Assembly: GCA_021442595.1 (NCBI GenBank)
Contig: JABUST010000120.1
Coordinates: forward strand, 1-33,092
Length of the DNA stretch: 33,092 nt
Reading direction: 5' to 3'
Source: Lachnospiraceae bacterium
GTDB lineage: Bacteria > Bacillota > Clostridia > Lachnospirales > Bianqueaceae
Below the pieces are notes generated by a model, which did no database searches, was not told the origin of the DNA, and saw only the letters and a list, made by a program, of their open reading frames with translations. Shown here one piece after another: positions 1 to 8,010 of this stretch. The translations under genes and the position numbers were made by a program. The number at the start of each line of letters is the position of its first letter. The first letter of the stretch is position 1.

Positions 1-906
1 ACTGCTTCCGGATTGCAGCGGCAGATGAAACTGGGGACAGACCTTGTCCAGCCGTCCCATGGCATCGATCAGCTCCTGAGACAGGTCCTTGGGATGGGAA
101 GTCATGAAACGGATCCGCTCCAGCCCCTCCACCTCGTTCACCATAGCCAGCAGCTGCGCAAAGGTCACCGGTGTTTTCAGCCCCTTGCCGTAGGAATTTA
201 CATTCTGTCCCAGCAGCTGGATCTCCTTCACCCCGCTCTGCACCAGGCTCCTCACCTCCGCCAGAATGTTCTCCGGCTCACGGCTCCGCTCCCGTCCTCT
301 CACATAGGGCACGATGCAGTAGGTACAGAAATTATTGCATCCGTACATAATGTTGACGGAGGCTTTGAAAGGATATTTGCGAATAGAGGGGAGATCCTCC
401 ACGATCTCCTGCTGCTCCTTCCAGATGTCCACCACCCGGTCATCCGTGTCCAGCAGAGTCTCCAACAGCTCCGGAAATTTATAGATGTTGTGGGTTCCGA
501 AGATCATATCCACTTCCCTGTAAGAAGTGCGCAGCTTCTCCTGCACGGAGGTCTCCTGCATCATGCAGCCGCAGAGTGCAATCTTCATGCGGGGATTCTT
601 TCTCTTCACGGACTTCAGGTAGCCCAGGCGGCCGTACATTTTAGTCTCGGCATTCTCCCGGACACAGCAGGTGTTGTAGATCACCAGATCTGCTTCCTCC
701 TCCGGAGCAGCCACGGCCCCTATCTCCTCCATGATACCTGCCAGCTTTTCCGAATCGTGGGCATTCATCTGGCACCCCATGGTGGCCACAAAATAAGAAC
801 GGGGGCGGTCCTCCCGCCCTTTCAATCTCTCTATGGCCATGCGCTGGCGCAGGGCCTCTTCCTCCCCTTCGTGCACATAAGAAGGTCTGATATTCTTCAC
901 GCTCAT
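1..906 (-). CDS. miaB: MiaB, tRNA ms2i6A methylthiotransferase (3' end outside window)
   Basis: This radical-SAM enzyme adds a methylthio group to i6A37 of tRNAs that read UNN codons. The first 302 codons are present and the frame runs off the left edge. Reading from 906, an N-terminal extension of about 40 residues is followed by the UPF0004 domain with GCQMNAHDS and NTCCVREN, which hold cluster cysteines. The radical-SAM motif YGCNNFCTYC (CxxxCxxC) lies near 300-345, and the visible part ends in HLPLQSGS. The ATG at 906 overlaps the ispH stop (ATGA), so the two are translationally coupled. The MiaB-type N-terminal extension and motif spelling favour MiaB over the relatives MtaB and RimO. 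The TRAM domain would lie outside the window. Confidence 0.93.
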   Translation of the reverse strand, partial: MSVKNIRPSYVHEGEEEALRQRMAIERLKGREDRPRSYFVATMGCQMNAHDSEKLAGIMEEIGAVAAPEEEADLVIYNTCCVRENAETKMYGRLGYLKSVKRKNPRMKIALCGCMMQETSVQEKLRTSYREVDMIFGTHNIYKFPELLETLLDTDDRVVDIWKEQQEIVEDLPSIRKYPFKASVNIMYGCNNFCTYCIVPYVRGRERSREPENILAEVRSLVQSGVKEIQLLGQNVNSYGKGLKTPVTFAQLLAMVNEVEGLERIRFMTSHPKDLSQELIDAMGRLDKVCPQFHLPLQSGSS

Positions 907-1778
907 GCTTTATCTCCTTTGATGCAGCTCTGGATCCTCTCCGCTGCCTCCCGGATCACCTGATCCGGTGTAGATGCTCCGGCAGTGATGCCCACACGGG
1001 TCTTCTCCCCCAGACCTTCCAACAGGTCCCCGGGAAGGTCTGCCCCTGTCTCCGCAAAAACAGTCTGCGGGCAATGCTGACGGCATAACTCCACTAATTT
1101 TGCGGTATTGGAGCTGCTGCGTCCCCCCAGAACCACCATCACATCGCTGCGGCGGGCAATCTCCACCGCCTCCTGCTGGTGCTGCATGGTGGCTTCGCAG
1201 ATGGTATTGCACACCTTGATCCCCGCTGTCCGCTGCTGCAGCATGTCCACCATGTTTTCAAAGCGGTACCGGTCGAAGGTGGTCTGCGCCACCACCAGAA
1301 AGGGACCTTTCAGGCAGTTCTCCGATTCCAGAGCCGTCTTCAGCTCCTGGGGATCCTTGAAAATCAGGGGCTCTTCCCGGCACCAGCCCCTGATGCCCTT
1401 CACCTCCGGGTGGTTCCGGTCACCGAAAATGATGACCCTTGTCTCCTCCTCTGCCCCCTGTACCAAACGATGGATCTTCTTCACAAAGGGACAGGTGGCA
1501 TCCAGCAGCGTAATGTTCAGACTCTTTAAATAGTCCTCTTCCTCCCGGGATATTCCGTGGGCCCTTATAACAACGGTTCCCCCCTCAGGCACAGACTGGC
1601 CCTCCTTCAGGGCATAGACTCCCTGCTTTTCCAGGTCTCCCAGAGCCTGCACGTTATGGATCAATGGTCCGTAGGTGTACACCGGCCCTTCGGCCTTCAG
1701 GGCAGCTTCTCCTGCTTTTCGGATGGCATTGCGCACCCCAAAGCAAAAACCGGCAGTTCCGGCAATCTCCACATGCAT
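903..1778 (-). CDS. ispH: IspH, 4-hydroxy-3-methylbut-2-enyl diphosphate reductase
   Basis: IspH is the last enzyme of the MEP isoprenoid pathway and reduces HMBPP to IPP and DMAPP with a [4Fe-4S] cluster. The 291-residue protein carries the family's key residues at nearly textbook numbers: C12 (TAGFCFGV), H41, H74, C96 (LDATCPFV), H123, T167 and C194 (CNTICEAT). I place the start at the ATG of MHVEIAG (1778), which follows an AGGAAC SD. A longer frame from 1826 would add 16 residues overlapping cmk and break the family numbering. There is no ribosomal protein S1 domain fused or following, unlike some Clostridia. The gene lies 17 bases after cmk and overlaps miaB. Confidence 0.95.
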   Translation of the reverse strand: MHVEIAGTAGFCFGVRNAIRKAGEAALKAEGPVYTYGPLIHNVQALGDLEKQGVYALKEGQSVPEGGTVVIRAHGISREEEDYLKSLNITLLDATCPFVKKIHRLVQGAEEETRVIIFGDRNHPEVKGIRGWCREEPLIFKDPQELKTALESENCLKGPFLVVAQTTFDRYRFENMVDMLQQRTAGIKVCNTICEATMQHQQEAVEIARRSDVMVVLGGRSSSNTAKLVELCRQHCPQTVFAETGADLPGDLLEGLGEKTRVGITAGASTPDQVIREAAERIQSCIKGDKA

Positions 1779-1795
1779 GCTGCTGTTTCCGTTCC

Positions 1796-2467
1796 TTATT
1801 TTCGAATTGAGGAGACCATGCTGCACACGGTCTCAATGACTTCCTCCAGAGACATGCTGCTGGTATCCACCAGCACCGCATCCTCCGCCTGCTTCAGGGG
1901 AGCAATCTCCCTGTGGGAATCCCGGTAGTCTCTCTGAGCGATCTCTTCCATGATTTCTTCCATGGACCCGTGGGGATGCCCTGCTTTTTCCAGTTCTCCT
2001 ATGCGGCGCTTGGCCCGCACTTCCACCGATGCAGTGAGGAAGATTTTCAGATCGGCCCCGGGCAGCACCACGGTTCCGATATCCCGTCCGTCCATGACCA
2101 CGTTAAAGCGCTTTCCTGTCTCCCGCTGGATCCCCAGCAGCTTATTCCGGACGCAGCCGTGGACAGCCACCTTGCTGGCTCCGTCTGCCGCATCCTGGGT
2201 CCGGAGATAAGGCGTTAAGTCCTCTCCGTTCACAAAGACCAGCTGTCTGCCATCCTCCGCGTATTCCAGACTTAATTCCACAGAGGGCAGGGCGCCGGCC
2301 ACCGCCTGTTCATCCTCCGGATCCACTCCCCGCTGTTTCAGGGCCAGGCCCAGAGCCCGGTACAGGGCGCCGGTATCCAGATACTTCAGGTCCATACGGG
2401 CAGCCAATGCCTTGGCCACGGAACTTTTTCCGCTTCCTCCGGGACCGTCAATGGCAATATTCAGCAT
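1796..2467 (-). CDS. cmk: Cytidylate kinase
   Basis: Cytidylate kinase phosphorylates CMP and dCMP with ATP in the cytoplasm. The 223-residue length is usual for the family. The P-loop GPGGSGKSS is at residues 8-16, followed by the substrate-binding segment YLDTGALYRA, the NMP-binding motif MDGRDIGTVVLPGADLK, and a lid region with RRIGE and RDYRDSHRE. The start at 2467 is chosen because the ATG follows an AGGAGA SD and gives the canonical N-terminus MLNIAIDGPG. The frame stays open to 2635 without family similarity, and that extension would overlap the upstream flavoprotein gene. The cmk-ispH order is common in Clostridia. Confidence 0.96.
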   Translation of the reverse strand: MLNIAIDGPGGSGKSSVAKALAARMDLKYLDTGALYRALGLALKQRGVDPEDEQAVAGALPSVELSLEYAEDGRQLVFVNGEDLTPYLRTQDAADGASKVAVHGCVRNKLLGIQRETGKRFNVVMDGRDIGTVVLPGADLKIFLTASVEVRAKRRIGELEKAGHPHGSMEEIMEEIAQRDYRDSHREIAPLKQAEDAVLVDTSSMSLEEVIETVCSMVSSIRK

Positions 2468-2540
2468 AACTCCGTCTCCTTTTGTTAAAGAGTTTTTTCT
2501 TTGAGTCACATACGATCCGAGATGCTCATTTCTTTCTGCA

Positions 2541-3830
2541 TCACCGATATTTATTGATATACTCCGCAGCGCCTTTTCCTGCCAGATTTCCTGTAGAAAA
2601 AGCAATCTGCAGATTGAATCCGCCGGTAAAGGCATCCAGATCCAGAAGCTCCCCTGCCATGAACAGGCCGGGAATCATCTTCACCATCATGGTGGAGGGA
2701 TCCATCTCCTTCACACTGACACCCCCCATGGTCACGATGGCCTCTTCCACCGGCCTTGTACCGGTGATGGTCATGGCGAAATCCTTCAAAAGGGCCCCCA
2801 GGCGTTTTCTTTCTTCCTTTGTCAGATCCCCCGCTTTCTTCAGAGGATCGATCCGGCTGAGTCTCACCACCACGGGAATCATGGTGCGAGGCAGAAGATC
2901 ATCCAGAGAATGCCGGAAATCTCTGGCCTTGTATTTATCCATATCCTCCAGCAGGCGCCGGTCCAGCTGCTCTTCATCAAGACCGGGCTTCAGGTCAATA
3001 TGCAGGGTGTAGCTGCCGTCGGCATAATCCCTTTGATTTTTTCTGTTCAATGACTGGAGCACTGAAGAGGCGCTGAGGATCAGAGGACCGCTGACTCCGA
3101 AGTGAGTGAACAGCATCTCCCCTGTGTCTTCATAGACCAGCTGCTTTTTTGGTTTGGTCTGGGATGCATCCCGGATGCTGACCTTCACATTCTTCAGGGA
3201 CAGGCCCATCATTTCCCTGCACCACTCCTCACGGATGGTAAAGGGAATGAGTCCGGGACGCAGATCCGTTACCTCCAGTCCCAGCTCCCGAGCCAGCATG
3301 TGTCCTGTGCCGTCAGAGCCGGTGACCGGATAGCTGACACCACCGGTGCAGAGGATCACGCAGGGAGCCTCATAGGTGCCCTTATCGGTTTTTACGGAAA
3401 AGGAGCCATCCTTGAGCACGGAGAGATTCCGGACGGTTGTCCCCGTGACCAGGCGCCCCCCCTGTTTTTTCACATAGCGCAGCAGCCCGTCAATGATGTC
3501 AAAGGATCGGTCGGAGGCGGGAAACACCCGCTGCCCCCGTTCCACCTTCAGGGGAACACCGCAGCTCTCCAGCAGCTTCATCATGCCTTCCGGATCCAGC
3601 TCCTTCAAAGCGGAATAGAGAAACTTTCCGTTGGTTACCACCTTATTCATGAAGGCCCGGCTGTCGCAGCAGTTGGTCACATTGCAGCGTCCCTTGCCGG
3701 TAATGCCGATCTTTCTGCCCACCTTTTCATTGCGTTCCAGAAGAATGGTATCTGCCCCATCTCCCGAGGCCCGGGCGGCAGCCATCATGCCGGCGGCGCC
3801 GGCGCCGATCACCAGCACTTCTGTTTTCAT
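2541..3830 (-). CDS. BaiN/HI0933-type FAD-dependent oxidoreductase
   Basis: This is a 429-residue flavoprotein of the HI0933/YhiN family, in which one member (BaiN) is reported to act on bile acids; databases also use 'aminoacetone oxidase family'. The N-terminal Rossmann motif GAGAAG at residues 8-13 binds FAD. It is followed by the family signatures GRKIGITGKGRCNVTN, GGVSYPVTGSDGTG and, at the C-terminus, FMAGELLDLDAFTGGFN. No membrane segments or signal peptide are seen. Its ATG overlaps the stop of the RpiR gene (ATGA) and has no strong SD, so translation is probably coupled. Physiological substrate is unknown. Its place in a housekeeping operon argues against a bile-acid-specific role. 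Confidence 0.85.
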   Translation of the reverse strand: MKTEVLVIGAGAAGMMAAARASGDGADTILLERNEKVGRKIGITGKGRCNVTNCCDSRAFMNKVVTNGKFLYSALKELDPEGMMKLLESCGVPLKVERGQRVFPASDRSFDIIDGLLRYVKKQGGRLVTGTTVRNLSVLKDGSFSVKTDKGTYEAPCVILCTGGVSYPVTGSDGTGHMLARELGLEVTDLRPGLIPFTIREEWCREMMGLSLKNVKVSIRDASQTKPKKQLVYEDTGEMLFTHFGVSGPLILSASSVLQSLNRKNQRDYADGSYTLHIDLKPGLDEEQLDRRLLEDMDKYKARDFRHSLDDLLPRTMIPVVVRLSRIDPLKKAGDLTKEERKRLGALLKDFAMTITGTRPVEEAIVTMGGVSVKEMDPSTMMVKMIPGLFMAGELLDLDAFTGGFNLQIAFSTGNLAGKGAAEYINKYR

Positions 3831-4726
3831 GAAAGCAGCTTTCCGAAGGTGTCCTCATCCGTCTTCTCGTAGACATCATATTCCTTCCAGATACTCTCCA
3901 GCGCAGTCAGATTCTCCTGAACCTCCTCCTGTCTCTGCCGGGTAACGGCGATGATGAGGGCATTCATGAGACTCATGGGGCCTACCAGAGAATCCACGAA
4001 GGATTCCATGCTGCTGTAGGCCTTCAGCACCGTGTCCGCATTGGCGGCAATGGGAGACTGGTCATTATCGGTAACGGCCACCACCGCAGCTCCCCGGGCC
4101 TTGGCATATTCCATGGCCTTGACGGTACGCTTGGAGTAGCGGGGGAAGCTGATGCCGATCATACAGTCCTCGGGGCCGATCTTCAGGATCTGCTCAAAGG
4201 TCTCGCTGATACTGTTGGTGAGGCCCAGATGCACATTTCCGAAGAACAGATTCAGGTAGTAGCCCAGATAGGATGCCAGAGGCGCAGAGGAGCGGACGCC
4301 CAGCACATAGATTCGCTTGGCATTCATAATGGTTTCCACTGCCTGCTGGAAGGCTCCGTCATCCACCAATGTCATGGTCTCCCGAATGTTCAGGATGTCT
4401 CCCTGCAGCACGGACTGGACCAGATGCTCGTCGTCAATATTGGCGCTGCTGACCTCCATGCGCTGCAGCGCAGTGAGACGGGTGCGGATGGTCTCCTCCA
4501 TGGCCCGCTGCATGCCGGGATATCCGTCGTATCCCAGTTCTCCTGCAAACCGCACCACGGTGGACTCAGACACACCCACCAGCTCGCCCATGCGGGCAGC
4601 GGTCAGGTAGACTGCTTTCTCGTAATGATTCTGAATGTAATCGGCCAGGCGCTTCTGGCCCTTGCTCAGAGTCTGATACTTTTCTCTGATGCGGTGGAGC
4701 ACATCGTCCTGCTTTACTTTAGCCAT
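3827..4726 (-). CDS. MurR/RpiR-family transcriptional regulator
   Basis: The protein has 299 residues, with an N-terminal HTH_6 domain (about residues 1-77; ARMGELVGVSESTVVRFAGELGYDGYP split across the recognition helix) and a C-terminal SIS domain (about 120-260; YVLGVRSSAPLASYLGYYL, then GISFPRYSKRTV). SIS domains in this family bind phosphosugars. The start at 4726 is fixed by a GGGAGGAG SD at 4734-4741; an in-frame ATG at 4747 has no SD and overlaps rluB. No sugar catabolic gene lies beside it, so its regulon is unclear. It sits inside an operon of cell-maintenance genes, between rluB and a flavoprotein, and may act on distant targets. Confidence 0.88.
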   Translation of the reverse strand: MAKVKQDDVLHRIREKYQTLSKGQKRLADYIQNHYEKAVYLTAARMGELVGVSESTVVRFAGELGYDGYPGMQRAMEETIRTRLTALQRMEVSSANIDDEHLVQSVLQGDILNIRETMTLVDDGAFQQAVETIMNAKRIYVLGVRSSAPLASYLGYYLNLFFGNVHLGLTNSISETFEQILKIGPEDCMIGISFPRYSKRTVKAMEYAKARGAAVVAVTDNDQSPIAANADTVLKAYSSMESFVDSLVGPMSLMNALIIAVTRQRQEEVQENLTALESIWKEYDVYEKTDEDTFGKLLS

Positions 4727-4743
4727 TGCTGATCTCCTCCCGG

Positions 4744-5463
4744 TCATCCCAGTTTCTTTAATGCTTCTACTTCTTTGTCGGAAAGCACCCGATACTCGCC
4801 TTCCTTTACATTGCCCAGCTTCAGGGGGCCCTCCTGGATCCTCCGGAGTCTGAGCACCGGATATCCTACTGCTTCTGCCATCCGGCGGACCTGATGATTC
4901 CGGCCCTCGTGGATGGTGATCTCAATGGTGGAATTGCCGCCTTTGATGCCCAGCAATTTCACCTTGGCGGGGCTGGTGACTACCCCCTCTTCCAGGGTCA
5001 CGCCCTCTTCCAGACGGCGGATGGCTTCCAGCTTGATCTCGCCTCTTACCAGAGCCCGGTAGACCTTATCGATCTGGTGGGCCGGATGGGTGAGCTTGTA
5101 AGCCAGCTCTCCGTCATTGGTGAGAAGCAGCAGTCCGGTGGTCTGATAGTCCAGCCGTCCCACAGGGTAGAGGCGCACACCATTCATCCGCACCAGCTGA
5201 GTCACATCCGGACGGCCGAATTGATCCCGGGCGGTGGTCACAAAGCCGGCGGGCTTGTTCAAAAGCACGGTGGTGGCAGGCTGGGTGTTTTTCAGCACCT
5301 TTCCTGCGTATTCCACGATGTCCTTCCCGGGATCCACCTTGAATCCCATCTCCGTCACCGTGGCACCGTTCACCTTGACCCGTCCTTCTTTGATGATCTC
5401 TTCACAGCGGCGTCTTGAACCCACGCCGCACTCTGCCATATATTTCTGTAATCTTTCTTCCAT
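4744..5463 (-). CDS. rluB: RluB/RsuA-family rRNA pseudouridine synthase
   Basis: The protein converts a specific uridine in rRNA to pseudouridine. It has 239 residues. An N-terminal S4 RNA-binding domain (about 1-60; LQKYMAECGVGSRRRCEEII) precedes the catalytic domain. The catalytic aspartate is D105 in VGRLDYQTTGLLLLTNDG, and a second signature is EGRNHQVRRMAEAVGYPV. The start ATG overlaps the scpB stop as TGATG. The scpA-scpB-rluB order is conserved in Gram-positive bacteria and supports RluB (23S rRNA) over RsuA or RluF. Exact target position is inferred from the family. Confidence 0.92.
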   Translation of the reverse strand: MEERLQKYMAECGVGSRRRCEEIIKEGRVKVNGATVTEMGFKVDPGKDIVEYAGKVLKNTQPATTVLLNKPAGFVTTARDQFGRPDVTQLVRMNGVRLYPVGRLDYQTTGLLLLTNDGELAYKLTHPAHQIDKVYRALVRGEIKLEAIRRLEEGVTLEEGVVTSPAKVKLLGIKGGNSTIEITIHEGRNHQVRRMAEAVGYPVLRLRRIQEGPLKLGNVKEGEYRVLSDKEVEALKKLG

Positions 5464-6098
5464 CAGTCTCGGGCCTCCCCCGGTACTTTCTCTTCGGGGC
5501 TTTTCGTTTCGGAGGACGTTTTCTCCGAAGAATCTTCCGGCATCCGGGGGAGCTCCAGATTATCCAGAGTCTCTTGGGAAGGCTCCGGCAGATGGGGCAT
5601 TTCCCTTACCGAGCTGAGTTTGAAGGCCTTTAGAAACGCATCGCTGGTCTTCAGCAGCAGAGGTCTTCCCGGAGCTTTCAGGCGTCCGGCCTCCTCCACC
5701 AGTCCCATCTCCTGCAGACGGGTAACTACCGCATCGGAGGATACGCCCCTGATGTCGTTGATTTCCTGTCTGGTCACAGGCTGCCGGTAGGCTATGATGG
5801 CCAGTGTCTCCAGCTGGGTATCCGTCAGCCGGATCTGGGCCTGCTGCCGGTAAAGAAGCTCAATGTTGGGATAATACAGGGGGTTGGTGGTCATCTGGAA
5901 TCTGTCCTCCAGGCGGATCACCTGCATGCCCTTATCCTGCATTTTATATTCCTGAGCCAGATCCAGCACGATGCTCTCCGCCTCCTGCTCGCTGACTCCC
6001 AGGACCTTGGCCAGATCCTTCCGGGACACCGGCTCCCCTGCGGCAAACAACAGGGCCTCAGCGATATTCCTGTTCCTGGCCGGGCAACGTTTCTCCAT
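5463..6098 (-). CDS. scpB: ScpB, segregation and condensation protein B
   Basis: ScpB is a winged-helix (kite) subunit that dimerises and, with ScpA and SMC, forms the condensin-like complex that compacts and segregates the chromosome. The 211-residue protein carries the family core ETLAIIAYRQPVTRQEINDI and GRPLLLKTSDAFL. The last 50 or so residues are a Ser/Glu/Lys/Pro-rich tail that is probably disordered. I choose the ATG at 6098 (MEKRCPARN), which follows an AGAGGA SD. The open frame extends to 6173 without family similarity. The gene overlaps the end of scpA by 41 bases and its stop overlaps the rluB start. Confidence 0.93.
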   Translation of the reverse strand: MEKRCPARNRNIAEALLFAAGEPVSRKDLAKVLGVSEQEAESIVLDLAQEYKMQDKGMQVIRLEDRFQMTTNPLYYPNIELLYRQQAQIRLTDTQLETLAIIAYRQPVTRQEINDIRGVSSDAVVTRLQEMGLVEEAGRLKAPGRPLLLKTSDAFLKAFKLSSVREMPHLPEPSQETLDNLELPRMPEDSSEKTSSETKSPEEKVPGEARD

Positions 6099-6852
6099 AG
6101 GCTTTTTCCTCTTCTGTCTTAATGGTAGCTCTGATATCTCCGAACATATGCTCCTGGTAGAGGGAGACCTCATTCATGCGGGACAGCTCCAGCATGGCCA
6201 TGAAATAGGTGACCTCCTCGTCTCTGGAGCGGGCCCCTTTGCGCAGTTCGTAGAAGCTTACGGCTTCCACCATTGCCAGGCTCTGCTGCAGTTCCCGGAT
6301 CTTGTCGGACACATGGTATTTCTCTCTGGAAACGGAGCGGAAATTCTTGCGGACTTCATCGATGCTCTCCCGCTTGCTGACCATCAACCGCAGGTAGATG
6401 GTATACAGCTCCTCCAGATTCTGATCTTCCAGCAGTTCCTCAGGAGAAGGCAGCGGCCTTTTCCCCCGGATGGTCTCCGGTTTTCGGGTGAGGATACTCT
6501 CCTGCTCCCGGCGCATCATAGGTCTCAGGCGGAGTGCAGCGTCCTTATATTGCTTGTAGAGCAGAAGGCGGCGGATCAGCTCCGCTTCCTCATCCTCCTG
6601 CTCTTCCTCCTCCTGCTGGGCGGCAGGGAGCAGTTTCTTTGCCTTCATGTGGATCAGCGTTGCAGCCATTACGATGAACTCGCTGGCCACCTCCATATCC
6701 ATATCATCCCACTGCTTCAGGATCGCCAGATACTGTCCGGTGATTTCCAGGATCGGGATGTCGTAGATGTCCACCTTGTTCTTTTCTATGAGATGCAGCA
6801 GCAGATCCAGGGGGCCTTCAAAAGAAGGCAGACTGAACCTCATACTATCCAT
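6058..6852 (-). CDS. scpA: ScpA, segregation and condensation protein A
   Basis: ScpA is the kleisin that bridges the SMC heads in the condensin-like complex. The 264-residue length is usual. The N-terminal kleisin domain is plain (FEGPLDLLLHLIEKNKVDI, then ITGQYLAILKQWDD and ASEFIVMAATLIHMKAKKLL). A Glu-rich linker (QQEEEEQEDEEAELIRRLL) leads to the C-terminal winged helix with YFMAMLELSRMNEVSLYQ. The ATG at 6852 has an AGGAAA SD; the nearby Met4 is an alternative. It is 16 bases after the NlpC/P60 gene and overlaps scpB, so the two partners are coupled. Confidence 0.95.
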   Translation of the reverse strand: MDSMRFSLPSFEGPLDLLLHLIEKNKVDIYDIPILEITGQYLAILKQWDDMDMEVASEFIVMAATLIHMKAKKLLPAAQQEEEEQEDEEAELIRRLLLYKQYKDAALRLRPMMRREQESILTRKPETIRGKRPLPSPEELLEDQNLEELYTIYLRLMVSKRESIDEVRKNFRSVSREKYHVSDKIRELQQSLAMVEAVSFYELRKGARSRDEEVTYFMAMLELSRMNEVSLYQEHMFGDIRATIKTEEEKAYGETLPGQEQEYR

Positions 6853-6868
6853 ATCGATTTCCTGTCTC

Positions 6869-7717
6869 TTACTTGTCTAAAGGATAAATGCTTCCGATGT
6901 ACAGAATGCCCTTGTCCAGATCCTCCCGGTACAGAGGGTCGCCCGGCTTCAGGGAGTTGTAGTCTACTCCGTCGCTGCCGGCTTTGGCCGTGGAGTGGAT
7001 GTACATCTGCCGCTCTCCTCCCAGATACATGGCCACATGGCCGGGAAAGAACAGCAGATCACCCGGTTTCATGTCTTTCCGCTCAATTTTATGCATGCAG
7101 AACTCCGGCTCCAGGGAGGCATCCCGGTGGATTACCACACCGCAGAGCAGATAGGCCATGGAACACAGGCCGCTGCAGTCGATGCCGAAGGGACTCTTGC
7201 CGCCCCAGCGGTAGTGAGTTCCCTCATACATTTTGACCATCTCCGTCACCCGGACCCGGAAGGTCTCTTCATCCATGTCAGGTCCCTCCCGGTTCAGCTC
7301 CACGCAGGGCACCAGGTAGGAGGTTTTGGTATAGCCTTTTCTGCCATCCGCCAGCCGGACGCAGGTCCATCCTTCCTTCTCTTCTCCCTCTGCCAGGGCC
7401 ACCACGGAGCCCATAGGCATACTTTTATAAACAGGAGAAGCCACTTCCGGTCTCTCCATCACATCCATGTTGCGCTTCATGACCCGCATCCGGCGATCCT
7501 CCGGAGCCCAGGCCCCCTCCCGGAGACCACTGCCAAGGACCCAGCCCTTATATCCGTACTCCATCCTTATGTAGACGTAGTCCCCTTGCTCCTCCAGGAT
7601 ACTGCAGCTCATACCGTAAAGGCCCTCGTCGGTCACCACCTGACCCGGCTCCGGTTTTCCGTACAGGGAAAGAATCCCCTCATTGATCAATGCCTTTCTT
7701 TCAGCCTTACAGTCCAT
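6869..7717 (-). CDS. NlpC/P60 (C40) peptidase with two SH3-like domains
   Basis: The 282-residue protein is built like gamma-D-glutamyl-L-diamino-acid endopeptidases such as YkfC and dipeptidyl-peptidase VI. Two bacterial SH3-like segments (about residues 15-75 and 90-135) precede a C-terminal NlpC/P60 domain. The catalytic residues are visible as C181 (GIDCSGLC), H227 (FPGHVAMYLG) and H241 (YIHSTAK). There is no signal peptide, so it may act on recycled muropeptides in the cytoplasm; this is inferred. The start at 7717 follows a perfect GAGGAGG SD at 7723-7729. The frame is open to 7930, but that would read through the promoter. It is the first gene of the scpAB-miaB operon. Confidence 0.9.
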   Translation of the reverse strand: MDCKAERKALINEGILSLYGKPEPGQVVTDEGLYGMSCSILEEQGDYVYIRMEYGYKGWVLGSGLREGAWAPEDRRMRVMKRNMDVMERPEVASPVYKSMPMGSVVALAEGEEKEGWTCVRLADGRKGYTKTSYLVPCVELNREGPDMDEETFRVRVTEMVKMYEGTHYRWGGKSPFGIDCSGLCSMAYLLCGVVIHRDASLEPEFCMHKIERKDMKPGDLLFFPGHVAMYLGGERQMYIHSTAKAGSDGVDYNSLKPGDPLYREDLDKGILYIGSIYPLDK

Positions 7718-7799
7718 GGTTTCCTCCTCTTCGCTCTCTCTGTTTCCTGCAGCAGAATGGTCCTCATCCTGCATTTTAGTCTTAAGAGCAATGGAGGAC

Positions 7800-7828
7800 A
7801 TTATAGCACATTGCAGGATTTCCGTCAA
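7800..7828 (-). promoter_or_regulatory. Strong sigma-A-type promoter of the nlpC-scpAB-...-miaB operon
   Basis: Reading the minus strand, -35 TTGACG (7823-7828) and -10 TATAAT (7800-7805) are separated by 17 bases, and TGC precedes the -10 (extended -10). The start of transcription would be near 7793, leaving a leader of about 75 bases before the peptidase ATG. No later promoter of this quality was seen in the operon. Confidence 0.85.
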
Positions 7829-7832
7829 ATGA

Positions 7833-7878
7833 AAAAGCGGTCTCAGTGCCGATAAATAAAAGCACCGAGACCGCTTTT
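7833..7878 (-). terminator. Rho-independent terminator after the pullulanase-HAD gene
   Basis: The inverted repeat AAAAGCGGTCTCAGTGC ... GCACCGAGACCGCTTTT has a 17-bp stem with one G-U type mismatch and a run of T on either side. It lies between the stop of the pullulanase gene and the promoter of the next operon, and separates the two transcripts. Confidence 0.88.
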
Positions 7879-8010
7879 CAGTCTTAAAACGATCCTTTGA
7901 TCCGTGACCGGAGAAAGCATCCTGCAACACCCATTATGAACAAAAGCCCCTGTCCGGGATGCAGGTTTTCTCCCGTGAAGTCCGACCTTACCCGAAGACT
8001 CATGCCTCCG

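Noticed and set aside
13-963. A 316-codon open frame on the plus strand at the left edge
   Set aside because: The minus strand here encodes MiaB with its radical-SAM cysteine motif; the plus-strand translation is a His/Leu-rich shadow.
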